Positions 44,311-56,846 of a DNA stretch of 64,000 bases are shown here, piece by piece; the first letter of the stretch is position 1, and every line of letters starts with the position of its first letter. Below the pieces are notes generated by a model. The model was given only the letters and a program-made list of their open reading frames with translations. It was not told the DNA's origin and ran no database searches. The stretch is taken from contig NW_018344227.1 of NCBI RefSeq assembly GCF_002099425.1, positions 2,099,001-2,163,000 of the forward strand, in the 5' to 3' direction. A program made the position numbers and the translations under genes. The DNA is from Phascolarctos cinereus. Taxonomy: Eukaryota; Chordata; Mammalia; Diprotodontia; Phascolarctidae.

Positions 44311-46555
44311 AATTCCCCACTTTTCTTTATTTCCCTCCCACCATTCCTCTGTGGAGTGAAATGTATTTCTGTACCCAGCTCTGTGTGGTATATGTGTGTC
44401 TGTGTGTCTGTGTGCATTCTTTGACTGGTTCAGATGAAAGTGAGGTTCAAGAGTCAGCCACTCCACCCCCATACCTTCCACCTTATTTGTGTGCATGCCA
44501 ATTTGTGCACCCCAATCACATGGGATAATTTTCACTAACCTTCCTTTCACTCTCTTCCCCCAGTGTATTACTCTTCCCTTCTCTTTCCATTCTTCTCTTA
44601 AGTTCAAGACATAGCAGAATCACTCTCAGGCCTTGTGTAATTAAACTCCCAAATAACATCTCTCCATATTTGAATGTGACCAGTTTATCCTTGTTTGGTC
44701 TTTTATCATTGTTCATTCATGTTTCCCTTTTCATGCTTCTCTTCACTCCTGTGTTTGAATTTCAAAGTTTCTACACAGCTCTGAGCTTTTCATCAGGAAT
44801 GCTTGGAAGTCTTCTGTTTCATTAAAGATCTATTTTTTCCCCTCTAGGATTATACTTAGCTTTGCTGGGTAAGTTATTTTTGGCTGTAAGCTCATATCCT
44901 TTGCCTTCTCCACTTCATTATAGTGGCAGCTGCCAAGTCATGGGTGACCCTCACTGCAGATCCTCTGTACTTTATGGATGCTTGCAGTATTTTTTTTTTC
45001 TGGAATTGGATTGTGGTGTTCGTGGTAGTTTTCATTTGGGGGTTTCTTTCAGGAGGTGATCAGTAGATTCAGTTACTACTTTGTTCTCTGGTTCTAAGAG
45101 ATCTGAGTACTTTTCTTTTAAAATTTCTTGAAATATGATGTCTAGTCTCTTTTTCTAGTCATAGCTTTTATAATTTCTAAATTAAAAAAAATTTTAAAAC
45201 TTTAAATTTAAAAAAATTCTTAAATGTCTTTTTCCTCAATCTGTTTTCAAGGTCATTTGATTTTTTTTACTATAGATACCTTAGATATTCTAGTTTTTTC
45301 AGTCTTTTGCCTTTGCTTTAATATTTCTTGTTATCTCGTGGGCTTCTATATGGTCCATTCTAATTTTCAGGGAGTTTGTTGACTGGACAGGGTTTTTATA
45401 CCTATTGCGCCAAGCTGTCAATTCCCTTTCCAATTCTTTCTTCCATAGATCCCATTTCTTTTCCCATTTTTCTTCTAATGTTCTCATTCCACTGACAATA
45501 TTTTTAAATTAATTTTTAAATTCTTGCATCAGCTCTTCTAGGAATTCTAGTTGAGTTTGTGTCCATGCTGTGTTTTTCTCCAGGGCTTTGCTTGTAGATG
45601 TTTTGGATTCGTTCTCTTCTTCTGAGTCTGTGTCTTGAGCATCCCTGCCACCATAACAGTCTTTTATGGTCAGGTTATTTTTTTGTTTGCCCATTCTTCC
45701 AGCCTACTTCCTGACTTTGGGCTTGACATTAAAGCTGGTCTCTTTGGCACTTCCTGGAGGGAAGATCTAGGCTGGTCCTATTGCTGCTTTCTTGGGGGTA
45801 TTGAGTGTTACATCATTCCAGGATCTGAAAACCAGCTCAGACTTGGGACCTGTAAGCTTTTAGTGCACCCAAAGGGGTGTGATTCAGAGCAAAGTCAGCC
45901 CCCTGCCCTGGTCTGGGCTCTGCAAGCTCCTGACCTGAGTGTGAATGACAGTAAAGTGATGCTGGACTTCACCCCTGTAAAGAAACTGGGAAGCTCTGCT
46001 AGTTCAATGTCATAACCATAGACTCCCTTTTGGTCTGATATTCCTGCCCTGGTTATTCCTCTGCAGGCTGAAAATTGGGCTAGAACTGGAATTGAGACTC
46101 TGTTCTGCTCCTGAGATCTGAGCCACACTGCTGCTATTGGCTGCTCAGCTTCTTACTCTCTTGGTACACAGCCTAGTGTCTGCTGCAAACCTTATCTTGG
46201 ACCACCACTGTGGGGTGCAAGCCCCATATTCAATCAGCTCTGGATCTGTGACACAGAACTGGATAGTGAGCAACAAAGCTATCAATTAACACTTACTCCC
46301 TGCTGAGGCATGGGTCTGGGGGTGACCCAGCAATGAGTCTGGTGCACCACCTCCCCATGCATGCTGGGGTGCTCTGCTGGTGTACTCTTGGCCAGACTCC
46401 ATGCCCAGTGTTTGCAGAAATCAATCTAGAGCTAGAGAGGAAAGCTTCACTGGGGCACTGAGGACATATTTTCTCACTTCAAACATTTTCTGGGCTTTAC
46501 CCTGTCTATTTATCTCTCTGTCTGTCTATGTCAGTGTTCCCTTTGATCCCTGTTG
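44310..46555 (-). mobile_element. L1-family ORF1 and 5' UTR (minus strand)
   Basis: ORF1 starts near 45694 (MGKQKNNLTIKDCYGG). It has an acidic/coiled-coil N-terminus (QLEFLEELMQEFKN, then EEKWEKKWDLWKKELERELT) like the ORF1 start at 1557. Decayed sequence down to 44310 corresponds to the C-terminal part and the following spacer. 45700-46555 shares phrases with the L1 5' UTR at 57.9-58.5 kb (cttttggtctgatattcctg, ctctgttctgctcctgaga). Stops throughout; inactive. Confidence 0.75.
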
Positions 46556-48230
46556 GGTCCAAGCATAGCTAAGACCATCCTTCAGTTCTGGGGTGGGAAA
46601 GTCCTTCAAAGTACTGTCCACTCCACTCTCAGCTGTATAGACCACCCAGTTGACTGTCACTTTTCCCTCAGGTGTTTTGGGTCTGGAGCTGGAAGGTACT
46701 CTAGAGGTCATTTGGTCTGAAAACCCTGTTTTACAAATGAGGGAAGTGGAAGACCCACGGATATGAGGTTAAGAAGGGTGTGTTTTATCCTGTGGAATAA
46801 AACAGTGGGGAGCCATGAGGTTTTGGAATAGAGGAATGATGATCACAGACCTCTGCATTTGGAACGTTGATTTAATAGAGAAGTGTGAAGGATGGATTTG
46901 GGAGGGGAGAAACTGGAAGCAGGGAGACTAGGGAGGCTGTCACTGAGGAGGCAGTGTGGTAAAGTGAATGGAAGGCTGCACTTGAAGTGACAACAACATG
47001 GGTTCAATACAAACTCTGGTGCTTAACTTGCTATGCGACCATGAGCACGTCCTTTAATCTCTCTGTGCCTCAGTTTCCTCATCTCTAAAATAATAATACC
47101 CCATAACAAATTGTATGTATGAGAATCTAAAAAGGGTTTTGCAAACTTTAAAATGATGTGTCAGTGCCAGCTGCTGTAGATGAGAGGTGATAACAGTGCC
47201 TATATGAGTGACAAGGAGGGGACAGCTTCAGGAGATGTTTTGAAGGACTTGGCAACTGACTGGATGGGGGCAGCACGGGGAGAGGTCAAGAATAAGGGTA
47301 AAGTCAAAATTGAGGCTGTGAGCCTGAGCGATTGGGAGTGTGTGAAGGTGTTAGGAAGAAGGCAAGTCTTGAAAGATGTCTTCATGATATCTTTGTGTTT
47401 TTTTCAGCACTTCCATCTCTAAATATAGCCGTCCACCTCCCCTGCTTCCCGAGAGAGATAGTTTTGTAACAAAGAATAAAAAGTGGGGAAAAGTCAACCA
47501 ACTGTTCATGCCCAGAGTCAGTAAACTGAATCTGACAGTATGTGCAGAGGTTCCCACTCTGCAAAGAGACCCACCAGGGGCATTAGCTCACTTCCTCTCC
47601 CAGGCCACATCTGGGCTAATTAATTACATATTATATTTATATATTTATAATTAAGATGTTTCTTGCCATTGCCGTGGCAGTTTGCTCCTATTTGTCAGTA
47701 TATTGTTTTCCTGGTTCTGCTTATTCTTTCTTTCATTCCAGTCTGCCCACGCCGAAGAAGGACAGTTGTTCTTGTACTTCAGAGAGCTGCTGCTAACTCC
47801 TTTGGTTCTCAGGATTCAAATGGGGCTTAAACGCAGAGAAGCATGAGCAGAAGATCTCATTCCCAGTCTTGGCTTGTAGGCTTACATTATGTTTCATGAA
47901 TGATGAGGGAAAAAAACCACTGCGGACTCCATGTCCACAGCTCCTCTTCTGGCCCTTGCCTCTTCCTCCCCCTTCCCCTCTTCTTCTCCCTTGTGTCTTT
48001 TTGGGGAGCTCAACAAGGTTTCCCCAGTCTTGATGTGGAGTGCGTAGGGGAAGGAGCAGTTTAGTTTCTGCTCTAGCTCCAAGCCTGGAAGCTAGAAGGA
48101 AGTTTCAGTTCCTTTTTTCTTAACTCAGCAGAGTTCTTTCCCTAGTCAAATTCAGGCCCAGGAGGTAATTAACTGAAATGGTTTCTTGTCTGCCTGTCGC
48201 CTGTCTGCCTGCCTGTCGCCTGTCTGCCCC
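46556..48230. other. No gene seen; one MIR SINE at about 46950-47165
   Basis: The MIR (plus) shows ctctgtgcctcagtttcctc and a decayed head. The remainder is unclassified, with only short frames. An AT-rich stretch with TTAATTA lies near 47616-47650. Confidence 0.5.
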
Positions 48231-48234
48231 AGCA

Positions 48235-49080
48235 AAGTGTCCAGTGCTTAGCACACCGCCTAGCACACAGTAAGCACTTAATAAATATTTGTTGACTGTT
48301 GACTACCTGTCTGTCTGCCTTTCACAAATGGAGACTGCCACTCAAATACTGAATCATTCTGGGGCACGAAGAAGCAGCCAAGCTTCTGTTCCTGGAAAGA
48401 AGGGGTCTGGGGAAATGTTAGAACTAATTCTACAAGAAAGGATCCACTAGGCTCCTGGGGGACTTGAGAAGCCAGTGGTGGACCACCAAGAGAAAAATAG
48501 TGTTGATTTTGGAGTTTAGAGGAGCTGGCTTCAAAAGCCAGACCTGTCACTCACTGTGTGACTTTGGGTAAGACACTTCTCCTTTTTGGATCTCCATTTC
48601 CTTTTTTAGGGGATGGACTATAGATCACTAGATGATTTCAAAAAGTCCCTTTTAACTCTCGGTTTCTAATTTGGCAGCCTCCTTCAGTGAATTATTGTGT
48701 GATTGCATTGGCCTGAGTGACACCAAATTAATTCAAGGATTTCTGGCTTCACAGGGATGAGGGCTTCCTCCTCCTTGAAACTGGGAGAAAGAGAGAAGGG
48801 AGGTTTGGTTTGACTTATTAATTATTCCTTCTTATGCTGCATTTCTTCATTTTCAATTAAACTTTTTTTTTTGCCTATGTAACCAAGGGATGAGTTTGAG
48901 CATAGTGCTGGGTCCTAGTTCCAGCCTTGCCATTCATGATTTGTGTAAGAAATCAGTTCACTTTTCCTTTTCTCCATCTATAAAATCAGGGAGTTGGCCT
49001 GAATCATCTCTAAGATGCCATCTGGCTCTGACAATCATGATTCCAGACTTCACAGGGTTGGGCTTTACTTGACTCAGTTC
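48235..49080 (+). mobile_element. L2 3' tail and two old MIR SINEs
   Basis: 48235-48300: ccagtgcttagcacaccgcc, aataaatatttgttgactg. MIR pieces at about 48510-48670 (cactgtgtgactttgggtaa) and 48890-49050 (ccatctataaaatcagggag, caatcatgattcc). Confidence 0.65.
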
Positions 49081-49417
49081 TGGACCATATTCCTTGTTTT
49101 CCACAGGCCATATGTGGAACACACACATTACTTGCTGAAGCTTTTAAATAATATTTTACAGTTTTAAATAGTAAATTTTATTGAAATCTTTGCTTTTTCA
49201 TGTCACCAAAATGTCTCCCATTATATCATTCTTTCCCCTCTCCCAGAGAGCCATACCATATAACAAATTATATATTTTAAGGGAAAAAAAGAGAAAGATA
49301 TCAGTAAAACTGATAAATACATTTTAAGTCTGGAAATATATGCAATGTGCTTCACCCATAGACCTCCCACTTTTGCAGATTAGGTGACGCACTGCTGCTC
49401 CTGGAGTCAAGAAGTTA

Positions 49418-49905
49418 TTGCTGTTTATTGCTTTGTTTCAGTCATGTCTGACTCTCCATGACCCCATTTGGGGTTTTCTTAGCAAAGATACTGGAGTGGT
49501 TTGTCATTTCCTTCTCCAGATCATTTTACAGATGATCCCCATTTTGTGGATGAGGAAACTAAAGCAAACATAGTGAAGTGACTTGCCCAGGGTCACACAG
49601 CTAGTAAGTGTCTGAGGCCAGATGTAAACTCAGAAAGATTAGTTTTCCTGAATCTAGGCCCAACACTCTATCCACTGTGCCACCTAGGAAGACCTGCGTT
49701 CCAATCCAGCCTCAGACATCTACTAGCTGTGTAATTCTGGGCAAATCATTTCACTTCTGTTTGCCTCAGTTTCCTCATCTGTAAAATAGAGATCATAATG
49801 GCATCTACTTCCCAGAGCTGTTGTGAGGCTCAAATAAGATAATAATTACAAAATTCTTAGCACAGTGACTGGCACATAGTAGGTGCTTAGTAAATGGGTG
49901 CTCTC
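49418..49905. mobile_element. Mar1-type SINE (minus) and MIR-like SINE (plus) in tandem
   Basis: Minus copy 49418-49690: cagtcatgtctgactctcca, gttttcttagcaaagatact, ctatccactgtgccacctag. Plus copy 49686-49905: ggaagacctgcgttccaatc, tctgtttgcctcagtttcct, gcacatagtaggtgcttagt. Confidence 0.88.
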
Positions 49906-50311
49906 TTCTTTCTGCAGAGGATTGGGGTTGTGGGAGTTCTCTTTTGAATCATGCTTGTTCTTTTCAAATTCCCAACTTTCACTTTTGATTTTTGTTGCTG
50001 TTGTTTTTTGTTCTTTCCATTGACATTGTTGTAGTTCGTGTGTATATTGATTTTTTTTGATTCTGCTGACTTCCCTCTGCATCAGTTCATGTAGATTTTT
50101 CCATGCTTCTTTGGATTCACCACATGCACTGTTTCTTACAGCACAGGAACATTCCATTATATTCATGTATCACAATGTGTTTAGCCATTACCCAATCAAT
50201 AGGCATATATTTTGTTTCCAGTTCTTTGCTATCACCAAAAAGTGCTGCTATAAATATTTTGAAGTGTATGGAAACTTTCTTCTTACCAATGACCTCCTTG
50301 GGGAATAAATC

Positions 50312-50618
50312 TTTTTTTTTTTTTTGCAAGACTCACCTTTTAGTTTAATCTGCATTATTCATATTTTCCCATCATTTTAAAAAATCTAGACAATTAAGAA
50401 AACAGTAAATTATGCCATTACTTGTAGCATTCACTGATTATCAAGGTGTAAATGCTCACACTGAAAACTGAACTTGAATTGGCTCCCATGAGCCAGTTGC
50501 AGCTGGCTCCAGCACACCTTTGCTCTTTTTTTTTCTTTGTACTTTATTTTTTTTCCCTTAATTTATTTTGAATTATCAACAATCACTTCCATAAGCTTTT
50601 GAGTTTTAAATTTTTCTC
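50312..50618 (-). mobile_element. Very short L1 3' end plus about 220 bp of non-L1 sequence, with exact duplication
   Basis: The exact 14-bp target duplication ttggggaataaatc lies at 50298-50311 and 50619-50632. On the minus strand the insert begins with about 60 bp of L1 3' end (acttccataagcttttgagt in plus orientation). It passes through an A-rich stretch with AATAAA, continues for about 220 bp of other sequence (ccagttgcagctggctccag) and ends in poly(A). This layout fits a 3' transduction or a composite element. Confidence 0.85.
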
Positions 50619-51152
50619 TTGGGGAATAAATCCTGTAGTGATGCTTTGCATATTTCCAAATTACTTTCCAAAATGATTTACAGCTCTACTGATAATTCAC
50701 TAGTATGTGTGTCTTCTCACAACTCCTCCAACATTGAATATTCCCATCTTTTTTCATCTTTGTGAATTTGCAGGGTATGAGGTCAGGGTTGTTTTGATTT
50801 GCAATTTTTCTGATTAGTGATTCGGAGTATACTTTCATATGGTTGTTTGTAGTTTGCAATTCTTTTAAGAACTTTTTGTTCATATCCTTTGACCATTTAC
50901 TTACTGGGGAATGGCTTTTGGATATATGTATGTGTATGTATATATATATATATATTTAAACTATATTATATGTATATAATATAGCATAATGATATAGGAT
51001 ATTCTATGATCCTGTTTTCCCATATTGTATAATTTTATATTATCTTTAAAGTGCATGTATATTAGTTGTTTGTATATTTTGGATACCAAACCCTTTTCTG
51101 AGAAATTTTATATAAAGTTTTCCCCCCATTCTACTACTTCCCTGCTTATCCT

Positions 51153-52309
51153 TGTTGTTCTTCATTCACTCAGTTGTGTCCAATTCTTCATGATCTCATG
51201 GACCATAGCATGCCAGGTCCTTCTATCTCTTGAAGTCTTTTCAAGTTCATGTTTGTTGTTTCCATGACACTATCCATCTCATCCTCTGCTATCTTCTTCT
51301 CCTTTTGCCTTCAGTCTTTCCCAACATAAAGGTCTTTTCCATTGAGTCTTGTCTTCTCATTATGTAGCCAAAGCTTCAGTTTTAGTATTTGACCTTCCAG
51401 TGAATAACCTGAACTAATTTCTTTAAGTATTGACTGATTTTATCTCCTTGCTGTCTAAGGGACTCTCAAAAATCTTCTCCAGCACCACAATTTGAAAGTG
51501 TCTATTCTGCGGTGCTCAGCTTTCCTTATGGTCCAACTCTCACAGCATTGCTATTGGAAAAAACATATCTTTGACTATATGGACCTTTGTCCTCAAGGTG
51601 ATATCTCTGCTTTTTAGTTTGCTGTCCAGATTTGCCATAGCTTTCCTTCCAAGGAGCAAGCATCTTTTAATTTCATGGCTGCAGTCACCATCTGTAGTGA
51701 TCTTTGAGCCTAAGAATATAAAATCTGACACTGCTTCCACTTCTTCTTTCTCTACTTCCCAGGAAATATGGGACCAATTGCCAAGATCTTCATTATTTTG
51801 AGGTTAAGTTTCAAGCCACTTTTTACACTTTCCTCTTTCACCCTCATTAAGAGGATTCTTAATTCCTCCTCACTTTCTGCCATCAGAGTGATATCATCTG
51901 CCTAGCTGAGGTTGTTGCTATTTCTCCTGCCAACCTTAATTCCAGCTTTTGATTCCTCCAGCCTGACCTCTCGCATGATATACTCTGCATATAAGTTAAA
52001 TAAATAAGGTGACAATATACAGCCTTGTCACACTCTTTCTCCAGTCTTAAACCAATCACTTAGTTGTTCCATGTTCGGTTCTAACTGTTGCTTCTTGGCC
52101 CACATACAGGTTCCTCAGGAGACAAGTAAGACAATCTGGTACTCCCCATCTCTTTGAGGACTTGACATATTTTGTTGTGATCCACACAAAGGCTTTAGTG
52201 TAGTCAATGAAGCAGAAGTAGATGGTTTTCTGGAACTCCCTTGCTTCTTCTATAATCCAGTGAATTTGGCAGTTTGGTCTCCAGTTCCTCTGCCTTGTCA
52301 AAAACCAAC
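51153..52309 (-). mobile_element. RTE (BovB-clade) LINE, 5' truncated
   Basis: Minus translation gives REFQKTIYFCFIDYTKAF, LTCLLRNLYVGQEATVRTEH and (51740-51540) EAVSDFIFLGSKITTDGDC, SHEIKRCLLLGRKAMANLDS. These are reverse-transcriptase and downstream motifs of RTE/BovB elements. The 3' end is (aac)n-like (plus strand ttgttgttc). The target duplication cttatcct lies at 51145-51152 and 52310-52317. ORF broken by several stops. Confidence 0.93.
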
Positions 52310-52599
52310 CTTATCCTAAGTGCTTTAATTTTGTTTGTGCAGAAGCTTTTCAGTTTCATGTAATCAAAAAATATTTCACCTTTTGTAATGACCTCTATTC
52401 CTTGTTTGGTTAAGAATACATCTCCTAGCCATCATAGCTGTAAAAAGGTATATGTTTGCTTCTCCTCAATTTTTAAAAAATGGTGTGATCTTTAATTTTT
52501 AACATCACATATTCATTTACATTTATTGTGGAATATGGCACAAAGGGTTGGTCTAAAGCTAATATCTGCCAGATGGCTTTCCAGTGTTCCCTATAGTTC

Positions 52600-52700
52600 C
52601 TTTCTCTCTCTCCCTCTCCTTCTTTCTCTTTCTTCCTTTCTTTTTTTTCTTTCTCTTTCTCTCTCCCTCTCCTTCCTTCCTTCCTTTTTTTCTTTTCTTT
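52600..52700. repeat. (TC/TTTC)n low-complexity tract
   Basis: Pyrimidine-only run to the left of a SINE poly(T). Confidence 0.9.
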
Positions 52701-52708
52701 TCTTTTTT

Positions 52709-52857
52709 TTTTGGTTAGGCAATGGGGTTAAGTGACTTGCCCAGGGTCACACAGCTAAAAGTGTTATGTGTCTGAGGCCGGATTTGAACTCAGGTCCTCC
52801 TGACTCCAGCGCCGGTGCTCGCTCCACTGCGCCACCTAGCAGCCACCTAGCTGCCCC
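52709..52857 (-). mobile_element. WSINE1-like CORE-SINE in L1
   Basis: ttttggttaggcaatggggt to cactgcgccacctagcagcc, reversed, with the end phrase cacctag partly repeated. Confidence 0.9.
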
Positions 52858-53213
52858 CCTTCCTTCCTTCCTTAAGGAGAACTTTGTAATTGAATCCATG
52901 CAAATCTTTCGTGTGCTTTGGTAGATTGATCCTCAAATTGTATGCATTTTAAAGTATTTTGAATGTTATTTCTCTTTCTATTATTGCCTCATTGATTTTG
53001 CTATTATATAGAAATTTTGTTAATTTTTGCGGGTTTATTTTGTAGTCTGCAACTTTTTTTTGATGCTATTAATTGTCTCAGTTAGTATCTGCCGATTGCC
53101 TAGGATTTTTCAAGCATACCATCATATCATCAGCAAATGGGGATAGTTTTACCTCTTCTTTACCATTTTTATGATTTTTGTTTCTTTCTCTTGTCTTACT
53201 GAAGTTGGTAGCA

Positions 53214-53395
53214 CCCAGGGCCATCTCCAGTTGTTCTGATCATGTCTTGCTGCTGGACTCTGATGACTCTGGAAGAGAGAGTGAGGCTGGTGACCTTGCA
53301 CAGCCCTCCCTCACTTTAATCCAATTCAATTGCAACTCATGACATTACCTTCCTGATGTCATGGTCCTCTTCCAAAATGAAGGACAACAACAACA
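53214..53395 (+). mobile_element. MAR4-like SINE with RTE-type tail, in L1
   Basis: ggactctgatgactctggaa, tcactttaatccaattcaat, then tcctgatgtcatggtcctct and gaaggacaacaacaaca. The tail matches the LINE end at 8.15 kb. Confidence 0.75.
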
Positions 53396-54235
53396 GCATT
53401 TCCAAAACTATATCAGATAATAGTGGGAAGAGTGGGCATCCTTAAATTACTCTTCTCTGCTTTTGATTTTAGGTAGACACTTTTTTTGATATTTCAAAAG
53501 CATTCCTTTATGCATGTATTTTGTAGGGTTTTTAGGATAAATGAGTATTGGACTTTGTCAAAGGCTTTTCATGTGGTTTTGGATATTTTTGTTTTTAATA
53601 TGATTAATTATGTTGATTACTTCCCTAATGTTGAACCATCTCTAGTATCCATGGTATACCACTTCACATGTTCTTAATGAATGATTTCTTGAATGAATTC
53701 TGTAGTCTGACAGGATTTTATTTCAAATTGTTTTTGAATCAATATGTGTTAATGATCTTGGTCTGTAGTTTTCCTTCTGTGTTTTATCCTTCTCTGTCTC
53801 AGGTCTAAATGTTTGTCTCATAAAAGAAAGCTGGCCAGTTGCTTTCTTTCTCAATTTTTGGTAATAATTGATGTAGTATGGGTAATAGTTGTTCCTTAAA
53901 AGTTTGATAGAATTCTTCTATGAATCCATCTGGAACTGGAATATTTTTCTTTGGTAGTTTCCCTGTAAGGAATAGTATTTCTATTCCCTGTTCTGAGATT
54001 GGGTATGTATTTGGTCTTTTGTTAGTTTGAGTTTTTTTATTTCTGAGGGTAATATTCTATTTTTTTTGCATGTGTTCTCAGTTTTGTTAGCAGATAACTG
54101 TGTATAGTAGGTTCTGAAAATTATTTTTTATTCTGGTATTGTTGTGATTTCACCTTGTTTATTTGCTATTTTGTTGATTTAATTTTCTGCCTCTTCTTTC
54201 AAATCAAGTTGGCTAAAGGTTTTTGGTTGTTTTTT

Positions 54236-54352
54236 TTTTTTGTCTTGGGGTAGTTAAGCAGTGCAGTGGATAGAGCACTGACCTTGGAGTCAGGAGGACC
54301 TGAGTTCAAATCCATCCTCTAACCCTGGCAAGTCATTTAACCCCGATTGCCT
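54236..54352 (+). mobile_element. CORE-SINE with internal deletion, in L1
   Basis: gtagttaagcagtgcagtgg to gcaagtcatttaaccccgat. The middle section is shorter than in neighbouring copies. Confidence 0.85.
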
Positions 54353-55286
54353 CCAAAGAAATAAATTTTGTTAGTCCTTTTAAAAATTTGGCTTTTAATT
54401 TTATATATAATTTCTGTAGGGTTTTTTCCAGTTTATCTGTTTCTTCTAATTTTGTGCTTATTTTAAGTTTATTTGTTGACTTCCTAATTTTTATAAATGA
54501 AAGTTAATTAATTCATTAATCTTCTCCTTTTCTATTTCGTTAACATATATTTTTCTGGATATAATTTTTCTCCTGAGGATTACTTTTGCTGCATCTCAGA
54601 AATTTTGGAATGCTGTATTGTTAAAATAATTTTCTTTTTTGCATGATTATTAATGTTTCTACTATTTGTTTTTTGACCAATTGATTAATGAGGATTTCAA
54701 TGTTAAGTCTCCACTTGGGTCTGTGTCTTTTGTTTATCCTCCCTATTGTTATTCCATTGTGATCTACAAAGGGTATATTTATTATTTCTAACTTTTTATA
54801 TTTATTTGCAAATCTCCATGCCATGATACATGGTCAATTTCTACAAAAGTTCCATGTGAGGTTGAGAACTATATGTATCAGTAAACAGTACCATATGGAA
54901 TCTATCTTTTAGCTTCAGTTTCCCCAGCAATGTGTTCAAGTCTATATTTTTTCTTTTAGCTTATCTTTGTTAGATTTATCCAAAATGAGAGAGGGACATT
55001 AAAGTCTCCTCTGCCTCTGTTGTATTGCTATTTATATCTTCTTGTGATTCAGTTGCCAAAGCCTTTAGAGCATATATTTTAATATTGATCATAGCTTGCA
55101 GTCTATAGTTCCTTTCAGCATAATGCATTTTTCTCATTTATCTCTTTTTATGTTGTGAATGTTTCTTTTTGCTTTGTTATCATGATTGTACTTTCAGTCT
55201 TTTTGGATTCTCCTGATGCATAGTAAATTTTGTGTCAGCCCCTCAATTTTATTCCCTCTGTGTTTTTGTTTTTTAGGTGTTTCTTG

Positions 55287-55433
55287 CAACAGATTTTTTT
55301 TTTTTTGGTGAGGCCATTGTGACTTGCCCAGAGACACATAGCTAGTGAGTGTTACGTCTCTGAGGCCGGATTTGAACTCAGGTCCTCCTGACTCTAGGGC
55401 CAGTGCTCTATCCACTGCGCCACTTAGCTGCCC
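55287..55433 (-). mobile_element. WSINE1-like CORE-SINE in L1
   Basis: Poly(T), then ggtgaggccattgtgacttg to cactgcgccacttagctgcc. Confidence 0.9.
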
Positions 55434-56194
55434 CCCCCCAATTTTTGTTCTTATCCATTCTTCCATTCATTTTTGTTTTATTGGATTGTTTAATCCATTC
55501 ACATTTAAAGTTATGCTTTATATTTTCATCTATTTGTCTCCAATATTTGGTTTTTTTCTGAATTAAAAATTTGCTTTGCTTCTCTTCTTCTATAAAGCCA
55601 ACACTTTGTCTCTTAAATTATTTTAGCTTAATCTACCTTAACGTACCCTTATTCCGAAAAAATTCTAATCCTAACCCCTACCCTCAGCTCTACTTCCCCT
55701 TTCTTTTCCTTAGTTTTGGAGTTTTGCTTATTAATTCCATTTCCTTTCTTTCTTTTGTAAGGTTATCTAATTCTCTCCCTTTTTTCCCCTCTCAGTCAAG
55801 TAAAATGTCCCATCTTCTCTTCCCCTTCAACTTGTTTCATTCTTTTTTTTTTTAACATCAATTTATTTTAAACTGAAATACAAAAACTTAAATATTCAAT
55901 AAGAAAAGAAAAAGAAATATATTGTAAATTTAAATATTAAAACTTAAATACAAAATAAGAAAAGAAAAAAAACACTGTCATGTGCACAGAGGAACTTAAG
56001 AGAGGATTGAAAATATAAAGCAATAAATTTCCATTTCAAGAAAGCCTATATAATAAATATTACTCATTGTATTTAGAGCTGTCCATCTTTTCTTTGCTTC
56101 CTTGTAAATTTTCTTTTGTTCTCTGTTGTGCACTTTTTACTTTGTTCTTCCCCGCTCCCCTCCTCCCCCAAGAAGGTACAATTAAGCATGGATA

Positions 56195-56350
56195 TATATA
56201 CATACACACACACACACACATATAAATGTACATACATATACATACATACACATATACACACATACATATACACACATATACACATACATATGCATATGCA
56301 CATATGTACACTTTCATACACATACATAGATATCTATATTCATACTCAAA
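56195..56350. repeat. (CA)n/(CATA)n microsatellite
   Basis: Mixed ca, cata and taca units over about 155 bp. The Tyr/His/Ile frames are artefacts. Confidence 0.92.
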
Positions 56351-56846
56351 CATAGACATGTACATTTATATATATACATATGCATCTATGCAAGACTGTA
56401 CTATAGTTATTTGTCCTCTTTTTCTGAGGGTGGAGAACCTCTTCCTTCCATGTTATTAGTTTTTAATTTCATTTTCTGTGCCTTTAAAAAAAGGGTTTCT
56501 TTCCCTTATTCTCTTAATTATTTCTCTATTCTTTCTGTCTATTCTAGACTTTTTTCTTTGATTATAGTCCTTTTGCTTATTAATTCCTTCTTTAGTCTGA
56601 GCCTTTTTCCAGCTTTGGGAGGTCTGAGTCTTATATCTCAATGATTTAGTCCATGTGTTGGGTGATAGCACATCTCTGCAATTTTCATTGGGTCTCCTAA
56701 TACAAGGTGAGCAGTATGAGCTGCTGAGCTACAGAAGGAGGAAGAGCAGGGATGTGGCATAGAATAGGACACATCTAGCGTGATCAGATTCTTCTGCAGT
56801 GAATAAGTAGCACCAGGAACATCAGAGCCACACCAAGGACATTTCT

